A DNA stretch of 35,056 nucleotides from a virus: positions 1-35,056 of IMG/VR virus record IMGVR_UViG_3300021373_000571; one strand, written 5' to 3'. Numbering within the stretch: the first letter of the stretch is position 1; each line of letters begins with the position of its first letter. The notes below the pieces were generated by a model. That model was given only the letters and a program-made list of their open reading frames with translations. It was not told the origin of the DNA and searched no databases. Shown piece by piece: positions 16,701 to 24,900 of this stretch. A program made the translations under genes and the position numbers.

Positions 16701-18981
16701 AACTGAGCGTTATCCTGAACTCGTTAGAGTTACTGAAGATGGTCTTGCTGGTGCAGAAGCAGCACCTTACTTCCTCAAGGTTCGTCGTCATCCACTTGGA
16801 ACATTCACCAAGTATAAGTTAGGTTTAGTTGGTAAGAATTATCTAGATACTCACCCAGATACAACTGCAATCTGGAAGTGTAACATCGCATTTGATGCTA
16901 CTTGGACTGTTCAGAATGTTGATGGCAGCGGTGCTCAAGATAATGTTTATCTGTCACAATTTGGTGGTTCATTGGGCACCAATGATTATGTCATTCTTGA
17001 CCGTGAAGACACAAACGATGATGGCATCTTCGATCAAGGTGAATTCCTCAAGGTTGCTCAACCACTAGATCAAGTATCTAAGAAGTTCATTGTTACCAGT
17101 GGTTGCGACACCCAAGACGAGAAAGATGTATTTGTCATCGATAGCGTCACTGGTGATATCATCATGGGTGATGAGAGTAATCAAAATTCTATCACCAACA
17201 TGTATGGTAGCTTCAAACTCAAGGGAGGTTGTGGTGCTACTCCAATCGTTAATGACATCTTTGATACCCTCAAGGATACTGCAGATGATGCGAAACTAAC
17301 TCTCGCAAACCAAATCTTCACCACATTTGAAGTCAATACCTGTAATGGTGATACTCAGATTGGTAATCCATGGGGTTGGGTATGGGCACTTCAAGGTTAC
17401 TACAGTTCAACTCCTGTTGCTCATGATGTTGACGAACCAGTTTATGTCTACACTAGAGATCCACAGACTGTCCAAGCAAATGGTCCTCAAACAACTCTAG
17501 CGTCTACTCTTACTGCTGGTAACCTCAATTACATGGTTGTCAACAGCATCACTGGTTTCCAGAAGGGTGATCTGGTTGCAATTATTGATGGATCGACGGC
17601 AGCAGAAATTGTTGTCATTACTGCTGATCCTTATATTGATCCAACAACTGATGAACCAAGACTGCCTCTAATTTATAATGTAGATTATCCTGCATCTTCT
17701 TATCCAAATGGTGGTCGTGGTCAGGAAGGAACAACTCCTCAGCAGTTCTTACCTGGTCCAACAGTTGTTAAGATCCAGAAGGATGAAAGAGTTGCATACC
17801 TAACAGAGGCAATTCCTGCAACTGGTAGAACTCAAGCACCTTCGCCAAATACAAACCCAGCAAGAATTGTTCTCAAACTTGATAATGGCAACCTAGTTGC
17901 TCAGAAACTTGACTACGAACAGTTCATCAGAATTGGTAATGAGTTCTTCTTACCTGACAGCATTGATGGTAGCATTGATAATAACTTTGGCGTCAAGATG
18001 CCTAAGAGCATCAGAACTGCCTATGATCCAGTAGAAGCAGAGAAGAACATTGACAGATACTTTGGTGGTGGTAAACTCACCGTCCATGACAATATTGACA
18101 TGGTATCTGGTAACCTCAGAATGTATGGCACTAATGGTAAGACCCTTATCTTCAACATTGCCAACGATGACGGTCACCCAGGTGACGGTGCAATTCTTGA
18201 TCCTGTCACTGGCAGATCTGGAATGTATCTCAATGGTAGAGCAGACATCTATGGTAAGTTGAGAGTATTTGAGCAAGTCTGTCAAGAAAATGGCACTTGC
18301 ACAAATGAACTCAAGTTTGATGTTGATAACAACGACGGTTCTGTCAGATTGGGTGACAGTCTATACATCAAGGGTCAATTACTTGAAAATGAAAGCAACC
18401 AAGATATTGTCCTTCATGTTGATAACCTTGGTGGTGCTGGTCAAGGTGGAACTGCTGGTCCACGAGATTTCATTATGTATCAGGACGGATCTATTGATGC
18501 CTTTGGCATTACTAGATACTTTAACAAGAACGGTGGTCGTCGCTGGACATATATTGCACAATCCTCTACTGGATTTGGACAAGTTCAAGCAAATCCACTA
18601 CAACCAAATGGTAACTATCTAATCAACGCACCTTCTGGTGGTAATATGGTTGTCTATCTCCCATCTGATGGAGTTCAGACAGGTGACATGATTAGATTTA
18701 TTGAGATCAGTGGTAATCTTGCCTACAATACAAACTTGGTTATCCGCGCACTCAAGAATGGAACTGAAGCAGTTCCAATCCAAGGAGACAGCACTGGAAC
18801 TAAGGCGAATGTTGGATCTTCTGCTCCTCTAGCAATCGCATGGGATAGTGGAGAACTAATTGTTCAGACAAGAAATGCATCATTCGGTCTTGTATATGTT
18901 GGCACAACAGATTCAGAAGGAGACGTAAATGCATCAGAAATTCCAACAGATCTACGCGGTTGGTGGTTAGTGGAGCTCTAA
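4708..18981 (+). CDS. Giant modular structural protein (tail fibre/spike-like)
   Basis: An intact 4757-residue open frame, far larger than any T4 structural protein. The N terminus (about 1-110) has the pattern of repeat-containing spikes: SPDDFNATDALSNRG then TPFKSIQRAF, followed by beta-rich sequence to about 640 that could be a right-handed beta-helix. Residues 650-2350 hold three interleaved families of short helical modules (see the repeat entries) with beta modules at about 1266, 1892 and 1981. The rest is beta-rich and fibre-like, ending in a compact domain with GWWLVEL. No transmembrane or enzymatic signature is visible. The gene is led by a late promoter, and its TAA is one base before the next gene. 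Position ahead of collar proteins and a chaperone argues for a long host-contact fibre. That it is in the virion is inference. Confidence 0.85.
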   Translation: MPLTRLDNLISSKTGKYLYVSPDDFNATDALSNRGNSPVTPFKSIQRAFLEVARYSYLPGFGNDRFDQFSIMLMPGIHYIDNRPGTGDTSLIDIFGFDQGTNAWTDDSILDISNVNNVLYRFNNTEGGAIIPRGSSLVGYDLRRTTIRPLYVPDPATTTREIPRSAIFNVTGGCYFWQFTIKDGQTTSESPLYNSAAGTGEVYYDPSDFTKKAAPNFSHHKLTVFEYADKEELALFYRKIAKAFSAYQPTIDDPGEFDFNIQENRIVGPLSDSRVIESLKLTDATTDASIPASTTEVEVTTKVDHGYFQGQFVAIANTEIDDVLEGIFPVKEIDQNDPRKFTYEVPFVVSAIGTNLASGQIVNQPTLGANAQTLAEVDSVESASPYVFNVSIRSTWGICGIWANGLKATGFKSMVIAQYTGVSLQKDDRAFIRYDEYSNTWNQASLVDAFATVPYHTKGDSYWKDEWRNFHVRASDDAFIQNVSIFAVGFADHFLMESGGDMSITNSNSNFGNTSLHAIGFKGFAFNQDKGGYITDIIPPKQVRNTAAQTKKVAYYTVDIQGTLQESGNYTKLYLGSDDIVQPTDRPAATIDGFRIGAKSNEELYVKLDPAPGTDEFFSARLEPTGFVKYLAKGTILNPTGGVVNNIYADAANLIESNRRMIQEEVFGYILEKYPRLQNISYVNPGLNPAGNRYFDARNLILANRQEIVNTAFDQMVETYGISNIQGVADGKCKRDIGFIVDAIAEDLRDGGNANIIDATKFYFDGAGAPINNGLVGEEEQSIFAFNRARDLCKKAIANLLTVKADIYDPDPNSIFFNGSTNKYPDFIAGKGYTGSAAEEANLTSNGVTYDPAGIADPAGRYKDARNRIVANRDFILDAALAEVAVYHPDFYIPGDTQSNAQSRYADAFRLIRRNSKEIGDKALAAIALNHPSFYIPGDQQTDASSRFADSYRLIQQNRDQIVDTALAQIAIGHPDFYIPGDQQTDARSRYNDAYRLIQQNKTEIVNTAYANMFAIYPNYDGNNGNTFGDKCKRDLGYLVDAVSLDLFVGGNKYSRKFISEYFDGNGNWISGGLQGEETASIEAFNQARDLMGAAVANQLSISDSTITEGPAQYGGGGPNIPRTNAGACDDVQSAIDTLVNIITTQINNGNLSGLPVETAYISGVGESKCRRDIGYFVDAVALDLFINGNEYTWKFCAEYFTNATTQIANGLVGETAESRTAFAKAADMMKQAVTNQLYEKDLTITADNAPGSDYGQVSRSFTPHGATYDPNTGLAVLSIANHDLSVGDYITIATDSLTFTCDLDGNATQHTYPRATDPAAGQYIEITAATDDTITVNVGDGGTNTSVHTFVSASANAVTFGGNTANQLTDIQPVLCSDVQSAIDTLNTIVQDVFIAGNLNGMPLEINKGSAGPGETKCRRDIGYFIDAISVDMFAGGNKHTKEFTRQYFTNATTPLSNGLVGEETESVTAFTAAINEMKRAVYNALYYKDLTVTADPITAPDNQDPAACSDVQNAIQTLGDIVTDAIIAGAITGGIWNAADNAGTFLTGETKCRRDIGHVVDAIAQDLWFGGNEYTIAATKEYFAQNALISNGVDNEVGPAITAFKRAADLMNRAANNQYYDRDLTITLDQVGDPPFVSDIHADAYNLVLDNKEFIAEEAYQRMLLAYPSYAPQTGNTKQDCLDDVYDVLEEVMWDVKFGGNSKTYDVAKIYVTNVFNGQAISTFIDAERDEAAKVFIEARNIAIQCLRNETVTVTSGNTLTQKKDLTIVDDWDIDELLPTCGSAAGAVDTLFGIVLQAIGSDSGVGNLDGVTRITGAPADPAYNTTVTLTAATTNTLTFNVGTSTHLYTHQFVSALPGAIVSGGDYDHRFESASANSIFVVNAGQLTPTNAVYDAATGVMTMYFGAAHGVTTSDQFSIADSSITFSCSSNDYASTIAYPRPGVDPQAGQNITPTSVTDYSITFNAGASPAVEHNVSTATYDPASGNVVVTTQAPHGLVAGKKIFVKTEGLTFSCSKDQYETTHSYPRAAKAYQPSTYTLGNCSDVLQTIDTLTGIVCDALLAGDLDTLPPLSNGNWDCANVRSTIENLFDILTDAISGGTLAGLPPVNTGDFTINNEASKCFRDVSYIVDAVVNDLRLGGNLNSIQAGEAYYVGNSLTYIDDEKTETLDAWDYVGQIATAAMRNFDVLAFNCSTTAGSAIVDVNDTRGIIIGMSVKEYDNTNPVNPAYVNGLLQSGATPVYSNIPEGAYVKRIVSNTEIELGVENSRLDTGNLVNALQTSSSTELYFVYEKGIWADTEPTTVTVGPEVSDPDVIQDTLTSPTYRECAGTANAIDNLIGVITTIINSGLGTVVRQEQTVDTALLASRATVFTIDTTGTGPSNPHNFETGTPVRLVPRPRFDTTTGKYVDVDKRLVRLPNGFDTNQTYYVIAPGRVTQPEDYSGTTFFDGSDQTKLMLATSKENAAAGIYIYASETDSIDKDVEIDLYQFILDDKYDLHNYVGVTSTATLIQTDVSHVFDIPDAGTTPQLVFIREVEGGVLPAVASGQATDPDIAITNPADANVGRINPNKEFYAKYVTNKKFSLHKTHADAINGVNPITFVVTANKFNVYANKRRSPMRFDPAFTNDVADTGKWYIQCKNDVTGQPDSIKKENIFWRINESDYADRPRSTDMWYERLDDTREADERTYKLRFVIPKYLENARDPINGFVLKTRTDDTRKLVPQKILLKPVTGTVYGARFENPRQAGEFIGYADADFTTNNLNTDVAYDPYLSIDNRAFAKFNSGIQATIQSGRYVEDVLDPSIKYLELTVFDHTINATDFSGLTNEILTTVKITAPQGGDFVTNKTDNSPTDTNAAEFTGNSSGQCNIHAYYSVGGDHYLIIKNVRGGILEYSEFTNTRFTQGNVFADMLEDQDMGKSLPLKTLIRKNFSQYFYKQDGANVYTITPGDRIQDDAGVEYYVASVDDVGVVEDTFYIFGYETLQRRIAGQQDGVYYITALRGNVSPFPTGAGVSTNFRRFKFSQPVSKLYPLNYRNDPLWFQNSGTTQAEKDYYANLIDPPQAFSAADNYVHGLVTVNDYKNSVTRELVEDLISNPAFILNTYTGDNQIRAQEGNAVSGSEDRRIPIAGDSTVLADQRYYIELRRPSIARAGNHTFEYLGFGPGNYSTGLPARQEVVLTPEQDFYAQSKKQDAGIVFYTGINSQGDLYIGNRRINAITGEETFIDAAVLADDGDQDDVIGGLVTTFDTPVTFNQNITIVGGDGSLVNSIESPLVISVQDGDFTQVDDSLIIRSNVKSTKNDLGVVEQDERLDRTQFNPPTQGDILISKNRVKSAVFEITPIKYPRARGYKFLTHAVGDFGSNLTPNQSPLTTAGGTRLTANQYIDYAGVIPTPGDVLIKGEQVNLTGSFAWVYADGYTEVSANTILRLTFDGSNIFKVEWQSSGVAVQNQALGITDSSQIRVSDYYPNTDLNGTWYIVSPAGDPFSSTNNYVHVQIVDPIPSEIKPWADVINNAAPGQDPTIEFSNSAWKEIGVIGAEAIRTETATIGDFKVGINTVNRATHDAVENAWVEEANTDPRANLDVVGNAYISGRKTTDFLDHSNFADREKNRIADALIVGGDSSLPADEAVLRVSTETSTPLENGRPVAEGKVGVNATDAELNRALVVKGDARFTEDVQFERDIEVQGDGTVAEVRTDITTGTVNLFTDSTFVGTANSTGLNLAGFAQTIKIGDEQTGDQFLRIGNSADHSNIFIGDTSDNASFISKVQIGGAYNNNSSNSYTLIGSKQFSVAGDVLIGANRTIGGDETDPNQVVTLRTEAGVVNFFTTQTQTMNFATNASLVTIGGQGGSTTIRNNFIVDANSRFNADIKLCGGNASYSFVGDRGQLGTNTFAHATGVLGQNTFNSNVDIVNVFVITVANQNSPTPTEIAAGFNRVDTVGSALWGDATYQEAVTGGGAEGGDLPAISGDEFYLPLKYKPTPYFQAGDYILIDTVPFGSGATERYPELVRVTEDGLAGAEAAPYFLKVRRHPLGTFTKYKLGLVGKNYLDTHPDTTAIWKCNIAFDATWTVQNVDGSGAQDNVYLSQFGGSLGTNDYVILDREDTNDDGIFDQGEFLKVAQPLDQVSKKFIVTSGCDTQDEKDVFVIDSVTGDIIMGDESNQNSITNMYGSFKLKGGCGATPIVNDIFDTLKDTADDAKLTLANQIFTTFEVNTCNGDTQIGNPWGWVWALQGYYSSTPVAHDVDEPVYVYTRDPQTVQANGPQTTLASTLTAGNLNYMVVNSITGFQKGDLVAIIDGSTAAEIVVITADPYIDPTTDEPRLPLIYNVDYPASSYPNGGRGQEGTTPQQFLPGPTVVKIQKDERVAYLTEAIPATGRTQAPSPNTNPARIVLKLDNGNLVAQKLDYEQFIRIGNEFFLPDSIDGSIDNNFGVKMPKSIRTAYDPVEAEKNIDRYFGGGKLTVHDNIDMVSGNLRMYGTNGKTLIFNIANDDGHPGDGAILDPVTGRSGMYLNGRADIYGKLRVFEQVCQENGTCTNELKFDVDNNDGSVRLGDSLYIKGQLLENESNQDIVLHVDNLGGAGQGGTAGPRDFIMYQDGSIDAFGITRYFNKNGGRRWTYIAQSSTGFGQVQANPLQPNGNYLINAPSGGNMVVYLPSDGVQTGDMIRFIEISGNLAYNTNLVIRALKNGTEAVPIQGDSTGTKANVGSSAPLAIAWDSGELIVQTRNASFGLVYVGTTDSEGDVNASEIPTDLRGWWLVEL
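6655..11760 (+). repeat. Seven-copy helical module array in the giant gene
   Basis: Three degenerate motifs recur seven times each. Family A, D-A/S-x-x-L/I-I-x-x-N, starts at residues 650, 696, 864, 907, 950, 993 and 1645. Family B, C-x-R/D-D-x-x-Y-x-V/I-D-A with a downstream GGN, starts at 733, 1032, 1170, 1419, 1554, 1683 and 2123. Family C, C-x-x-V/A-x-x-A/T-I-x-x-L, starts at 1129, 1377, 1510, 1783, 2044, 2080 and 2328. All look alpha-helical, in contrast with the beta-rich flanks. They probably arose by repeated internal duplication of an A-B-C composite unit followed by loss of parts. Confidence 0.8.
7369..7755 (+). repeat. 129-bp in-frame tandem repeats
   Basis: Three consecutive 43-residue units start at residues 888, 931 and 974 of the giant protein, each opening with HP-D/S-FYIPGD and containing a DA-x-RLI-x-x-N helix. 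The second and third units share long nucleotide identity, for example GGTGATCAGCAGACTGATGC, so their duplication looks recent. Confidence 0.88.
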
Positions 18982-18982
18982 G

Positions 18983-20554
18983 ATGGCAGTAAACTACAGT
19001 CTAACAAAGTTCATGAGGGTTGCCAAAATTGGCACCATCATGCCTTGGGCAGGGGACGGAAACGAAGGTTTCGCCCTGTCCAATATTCCAAAAGGTTGGA
19101 TTTTATGTGATGGTAGATTGCAAAATGCTTCAAGGTATCCCTTACTAGCATCTGAACTTGGAACTACCTATGGTGGTAGTAATTTTGCTGGAAATTTTCC
19201 AGATTATCAAGGACAATTCCGTGTTCCAAACATGACGCTGAAAATGCCCATGGACTTGGAACCTGAATATCTATTCGAAACTAAGTATCAATATGGACAA
19301 ACTGATGCATACGATAAATTAGTTGATAATACTTTTGATGGCGATCCTTTGATCGGTGATTTTGGATTAACATATCCAATTCAGACTACTATCTCTGCTA
19401 ACACTGATATTGACTTTACGGTTGATCCTTCTCTTGTAATGGTTGGTAAGATGACCAATATCTCTATTGGTGCTCCTGACTTTTCGACAACTGTTTACAC
19501 CATCAACAGAAAATTAAGTATTAACCATACACCATCACACTCACACCCAGGAACATATTCAAAAGCAACAGCACAGTTCACTGGTCCTCAATTATTCGAA
19601 CCTTCTGGTATTGTTACTGGTGGTCCAGTTTCTGGTAGTTGCGGTGACTTTGGATATTCTGAGTGTCAGTTAGCTAATGCTGATACAGCACCATCTTGGC
19701 AGCAAGGTAGAGCATTAGCAACATATTATGGTGATGAAACTCATGAATTTACTCTACCGACAACTGATAGATTTTACAACTTTGAGGGTGGATCGTATTG
19801 GAATAATGTTCCTGCTGATAGTTGGCCACCAACAGGTGCTCACCCATCTGGTATTCAAGGTGCTACAGATTTAGATTATCAGTTTAATGGTAGTGCATAT
19901 ACTGATACTTTTGATGTTAGTCCAGTAAAAACTCACCAGCAACCAGCATGGAGTGGTATCTTCCCCAAACCAATTGAAGTTGCTAATAGAAGAAACTATT
20001 TTGGTCCAGTTCTTGGATATGATCCAGAAACATCACCCGCATTTACCGTCACTGGTGTTACGATTGATGCAAATGCTACCTCTATTGATCTCCCAGCGGG
20101 AGCAAACATTGGTGCTGCATATGAGTTAGATAGTGTGGTTCCTTTTATGTGGGTTTATTCTGGAAACATTGCTCCTGGAACTCAAATTCTTGCGATTAGC
20201 AGAAGTGGAACAAGCGATGCTGATTATGTTTATACACTGGAACTTTCACAACCATGTATTAATCCAGCAACTGTAACTGGGCAAACATTATCATTTAAAC
20301 ATGGAACGTTCCCAACTACACTGAACAATCAAACTTCACAACTCGATCCAAACAATACAAGTTTCCTTGGTCACAACCATGGAAGTTTTGATTTACAAAT
20401 GGGTCAGGGATCTTTGTCTGGACCTGCCACACACCCAGTAAACAACATTAGTTTGGGTGATATTGCTCCTGAAAGTATTGATGACGCACTAAATATTATT
20501 GCTGACGTAGCAATGCCAGCACTACTAGTTACGTTTATCATTAAGGCATACTGA
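18983..20554 (+). CDS. Tail collar-domain fibre protein 1
   Basis: A 523-residue protein with a phage tail collar domain (PF07484 type) near the N terminus: IGTIMPWAG, then GWILCDGRLQNASRYPLLASELG and a YGGSNFAGNFPDYQGQFRVPN segment. The rest is beta-rich. Histidine clusters (HTPSHSH near 185 and GHNHGSF near 455) resemble the HxH motifs by which T4 short-tail-fibre tips bind metal ions. The protein ends LLVTFIIKAY, an ending closely shared by the third protein of the set and, in shortened form (LIKY), by the second. The ATG is one base after the giant gene's TAA, and its TGA overlaps the next ATG by one base. It is probably a trimeric fibre tip or baseplate-attached short fibre. Confidence 0.85.
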   Translation: MAVNYSLTKFMRVAKIGTIMPWAGDGNEGFALSNIPKGWILCDGRLQNASRYPLLASELGTTYGGSNFAGNFPDYQGQFRVPNMTLKMPMDLEPEYLFETKYQYGQTDAYDKLVDNTFDGDPLIGDFGLTYPIQTTISANTDIDFTVDPSLVMVGKMTNISIGAPDFSTTVYTINRKLSINHTPSHSHPGTYSKATAQFTGPQLFEPSGIVTGGPVSGSCGDFGYSECQLANADTAPSWQQGRALATYYGDETHEFTLPTTDRFYNFEGGSYWNNVPADSWPPTGAHPSGIQGATDLDYQFNGSAYTDTFDVSPVKTHQQPAWSGIFPKPIEVANRRNYFGPVLGYDPETSPAFTVTGVTIDANATSIDLPAGANIGAAYELDSVVPFMWVYSGNIAPGTQILAISRSGTSDADYVYTLELSQPCINPATVTGQTLSFKHGTFPTTLNNQTSQLDPNNTSFLGHNHGSFDLQMGQGSLSGPATHPVNNISLGDIAPESIDDALNIIADVAMPALLVTFIIKAY

Positions 20555-21930
20555 TGGCAAGACTATACACAAAAGAAAAGGCAAAGTATGGTTCTGGATC
20601 AGGGACTATTATTTGTTGGCCAGTTGAACTTGACAGCACAGATCCTTCAAATGAAGCAAATGTAAATGTATTGCCTGCTGGATACTTGAAGTGTGATGGT
20701 TCCATTTATAAAGCAGAAGATTATCCTGCTCTTGCTGAAATTTTGGGAACAGGATTGAATACAAAATTCATTCGTTATGATATCAATAATGATCCTATTG
20801 ATAGTCCTGGTGACGATGAATTTATGGTTCCAGATCTTGGATCTAAGTTCATGAAACCAACAACTGGTGCGTCTGCTGGTACATACATCAACATTCTAAC
20901 AGAAACTGTTAGTGGAATTGAAAAAAGACGCTCTGGTATGGGCATCGAAGCATCTTCTACAGCAGGAACAACAGCGGGAAACACTGTTACTATCCCAGTT
21001 ACTTATACTGGAAACTTTATTGTTCCTTCTCAGGAAATTGCACTAAAGGGAAAACCATCTTGGTCTAAGGGAACAAATAATAGTGGTTATACAGATGAGG
21101 AAGCGGTTGATAGTTTAGCACTACACTCTCACATGCACTTCTCAACTACAAACAGATTGAGAATTAAAACTACTAATGAAGGCACTCAAATTCAGTCTCA
21201 AGGTGTTGGATCTAGATTTGTAGCATCAACTATTCCAATTAATGAGTGGTTAGATAATACTCAATATAATGGAAATGCTGGACCTGGAACAAACCAACCA
21301 GGATGCTGGGCGATTGCTTCTGGTGTTCAAGCTGGTGCTTACATTCCCAATGTTCAAACTCCATTTATTGGAAATGAAGTTGTTTATTACAACATGTGCT
21401 TTGACGCTGCTGGCACATCAGGATTGAATGCTTATAGGTATCAGTGTTTGTTGAGCAGTGGTATATCTCTAAACACTGGACAAGTTACTTTTGGAAACGA
21501 ACCATCCTTCAATAGTTTCCTTGTAGGATGTATTAATACTGGTAGTGGATCTTTTGGATCTGGTCAGAGTGTCCCTGCTACTTATGTTAACGGTGGTCAA
21601 GGTGTTCCTAATGATTACAACGGAGCAAGTTTATATGATGTAGTCCCTGTCAATAGTAATATCGCATCAAAAACTTCTTTTGCATACCCTCAGGTTAATA
21701 ATGTTTTTACTGAAATTAACGAATTATCACAACCTGATGGTGACCCAACAATCCACTCTCACAAGATTACTCTCACTCAAAACACCCATACATATAAGAT
21801 AAAAACATCTCCATATCTGCTAGCTCCAGATAATTTGAAAACTACTTTGACATTAAAACTTGACCAAGCAGCGTCTTTGGATCAGGTTACTGGTCCTTAT
21901 ATCATCATGGAATATCTAATTAAGTATTAA
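20554..21930 (+). CDS. Tail collar-domain fibre protein 2
   Basis: A 458-residue paralogue of its neighbours. The N-terminal collar element is GTIICWPVE, then AGYLKCDGSIYKAEDYPALAEILG, then FMVPDLGSKFMKP. Histidine motifs HSHMHF (near 190) and IHSHKITL (near 405) again suggest metal binding along a fibre axis. The C terminus is PYIIMEYLIKY. It overlaps the upstream gene by one base (TGATG), and 7 bases separate it from the next gene. A role in receptor recognition or tail-tip assembly is inferred from the domain and context. Confidence 0.83.
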   Translation: MARLYTKEKAKYGSGSGTIICWPVELDSTDPSNEANVNVLPAGYLKCDGSIYKAEDYPALAEILGTGLNTKFIRYDINNDPIDSPGDDEFMVPDLGSKFMKPTTGASAGTYINILTETVSGIEKRRSGMGIEASSTAGTTAGNTVTIPVTYTGNFIVPSQEIALKGKPSWSKGTNNSGYTDEEAVDSLALHSHMHFSTTNRLRIKTTNEGTQIQSQGVGSRFVASTIPINEWLDNTQYNGNAGPGTNQPGCWAIASGVQAGAYIPNVQTPFIGNEVVYYNMCFDAAGTSGLNAYRYQCLLSSGISLNTGQVTFGNEPSFNSFLVGCINTGSGSFGSGQSVPATYVNGGQGVPNDYNGASLYDVVPVNSNIASKTSFAYPQVNNVFTEINELSQPDGDPTIHSHKITLTQNTHTYKIKTSPYLLAPDNLKTTLTLKLDQAASLDQVTGPYIIMEYLIKY

Positions 21931-21937
21931 TAGAAAA

Positions 21938-24900
21938 ATGGCAGTTGCGTTAAATCCTTTCTACAGAAACAAAAGAGCAAATTTCTATACTGACAAGGGA
22001 ACTGATAGTCAGGCAGTGGGATCTATTGTTCAAGTTTTGAAGTCAACGACTAATTCGTTTGACCATAATTTTGTTCCAACTATCGTTGCTCAGAGTGGAA
22101 CAACTGCATATGATGTAATTGCTGGTGATGCTGCTCCAGAAGATAATCCAGAATATCAGTATGAAGGATATATCTACTGTGATGGTAGAGAATTTTATAT
22201 TAAGGATTATCCAGCATTGTTTGAAATTATTGGAAATGGTTATGGTGGAGTTGCCAGTGATGGTATTGATATTATTTCTGGTGGAGCAGGATACTCTGGA
22301 ACAATTACTGTAACTATTGATGCTCCACCTTCTGGTGCTAATCAAGTTTTTCCTGGTGTCACACCAGTTCAAGCAACTGCAGATGCAACTGTAGTTGGTG
22401 GTGTTATTAGTGGTGTAGAGGTATTAAATCCTGGAAAGGGTTATGATCCAGAAAATCCTCCTACTGTAACAATCACTGGATCTGGTGGTGGTAGTGGTGC
22501 CACCGTTGCTATTAGAATTAACGAAGAAAACGGTCAAATACAAGCAATTACAAAAGATAATGTTTGGGATTATTGGCCAGAAGATATGGGAACTTTTCAG
22601 ATCCCTGATCTGAAAGCGAAACGAATTGTTGGCAATGGACCAGTATATGGTGCTAACTCTGCTAATGTTGGCAACTCTGAACTAGGTGTCGGTATCAATA
22701 CTATCGATGGCAAATGGTATATGGACAAAAATGCTCAGAAGGGCATGTTTGCGCTTGGTAATATCTCTACAGTTGGATATACCGATGTTGTCGATACCAT
22801 TGAAGCATCTATTGTTGGTGGTCAAGTAATTAGTGTTCAATTGCAACCAAAGAAACTTGCTGGTGCTCCACAGCACTCACACTTCTTGCTTCACTCTGAG
22901 GCACCACAGGATACAAACTATCCAATGGCTGTATCTGGTGAGAGATATTTAGTTTCATACAAAGCATCAACTGGCAAGATCAATAACTTCTTGCCACCTG
23001 GCGGTATCGCATATAATCATACACACGTTCTATCTAAAGCACCAATTCTAGATTCTAGTGTGTCTACCTATGACATCTATAACTGGAGTGGTGGCGATCA
23101 GAATTCTGGATCCATTAAAGAACCTGCTTATTACTATGCATCTGGTGGCGCTGGTGCTGGTTCTTATCAGCAGATTACCAGTATTGGCACACCAGATATG
23201 AAGAAATTTTCTGCTTCCAGTAATGTTGGAGGCAGAACTGTAACTACTGGTGGTGTCCCGATTTATGATACACAAGAAACGACATATTCAACTGCTGGCG
23301 GTCCTTTTTCTTTAGCAGTTCCTGCTGATCTTTCTCAGGCAACAATCACTCTAATTGGTGGTGGTGGATCTGGTGGTTCGTATACGACACAGGGTAATAA
23401 CGGAGGAGCATCTACACTTACAGTTGGTAGTATTTTAACTGCTAGTGCTGGTGGAGGACAGCGAGGTGGAGCTGCTACATCAACGACTGGTGGCAGTGGT
23501 GGAAATTATGGTGGACATACTATAAGTGGTTCTGCGTCTGGAGATGTTATTACATTAACTACTGGAAGTCCTGATCAAGGTGACGGTGGTGATGGTGGTC
23601 CTGGTCCAATTTACAATGGATCCTTAAGTGATCCAAACCAAGATCCTGGTCAGGGTGGCGCAGCAGGAACTACACCAACAGGATTTAACGGCACTGCTGG
23701 TAGAAGTAAACAAGTTGCTGATAGCGCAAATGTTAATGCTGGAACATTTACTTATGCAGCAAGTCCTAGTCATAGTTACACTATTGGTGCAACAAATTCT
23801 AACTATACTATTACTGGACTTACTATTGAGTTAGCAGGTGGTGGTGGTAGAAACTGTGGAAACTTTGGTGGTAATGGTTGTGGTGCTGCTGGTGCTGGCG
23901 GTGCTGGCAAATGGATGAGAATTCAACTCAATCAGCAATATGCTACTGCTGGAACTGTGTTGAATTTTGAACCTGGAGCATTTGGTAGTGTATACAATGG
24001 TCAGGCAAATGCTGCTCACTCTGGTAAAGGTGGAAGAGCAGGTGATGGATATGGTAGTAATGATGGTGGCGGTGGTGGTGCTGCTACTCTTGTTAAATTC
24101 CAGTCAGGTAACGTTATTATTGCTGGCGCTGGTGGAGGCGGCGGCGGTGGCGGATATGGTGAAGGTGTTTGTGGACAGAATGGACGAAGCGCACCATCTC
24201 CTGGTGATAGTGTAATTGAAACTACAGAAGCATTATTTACTGGTGGTGGTGCTACTGGTGGTGGTTATGGTTGCACAGGCGGCGGAGGCGGCGGTGGTGG
24301 CGGCGGATGTGGTCGCGCTGGTGATACTGCTGGTGGTCAACCTGGCTCTGGTGGAGGTGGAGATGGCGGTCACGAAGAAGGATATGGTGGACAGAGAGGA
24401 TTATCTGCTGTTAGAACAACTTATGCTACTCTGCAAAACTCGGCAAATAATAACACTGGTAATGGATATGTTTCCGTAACTGTTAGTGAAGATAGAGGAT
24501 ATTGGACTGCTGGTGCAGGTGGCGGTGGGGCAGGTGGATTTGTCTCATTTATTGTCCCAGGATCAACTTTGAATGGAATTTCAACCATCACCACTACAGT
24601 TGGTGAAGGTGGCGCTGGGGTAAACAACGGAGGAACTACATCTTCTGCTGGTAGTGATGGATATGCAAGTGTTAAATTCCAAACCATCATCGGATATGAA
24701 GGTGGAACAGAAAGCATCACAATTGGCGATGTATTCGCAGCAGGATCGGGTGATCAAGATAATGGAGTCAATTTCTACAATTCTGGAACAGGAACTAATG
24801 CTAGCAATGGATTTAAATTGCCAACTACACAAATCCCTCAAGTTGTATTTGAAGGTGGTGGCGGTGGTTCTGGTGCCACTGCTTCATGCACAGTTTCTGG

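Noticed and set aside
23340-24560. Regular GGT/GGA repeats that look like a low-complexity or CRISPR-like array
   Set aside because: They encode in-frame polyglycine in a fibre gene. There are no fixed-length repeats with unique spacers.
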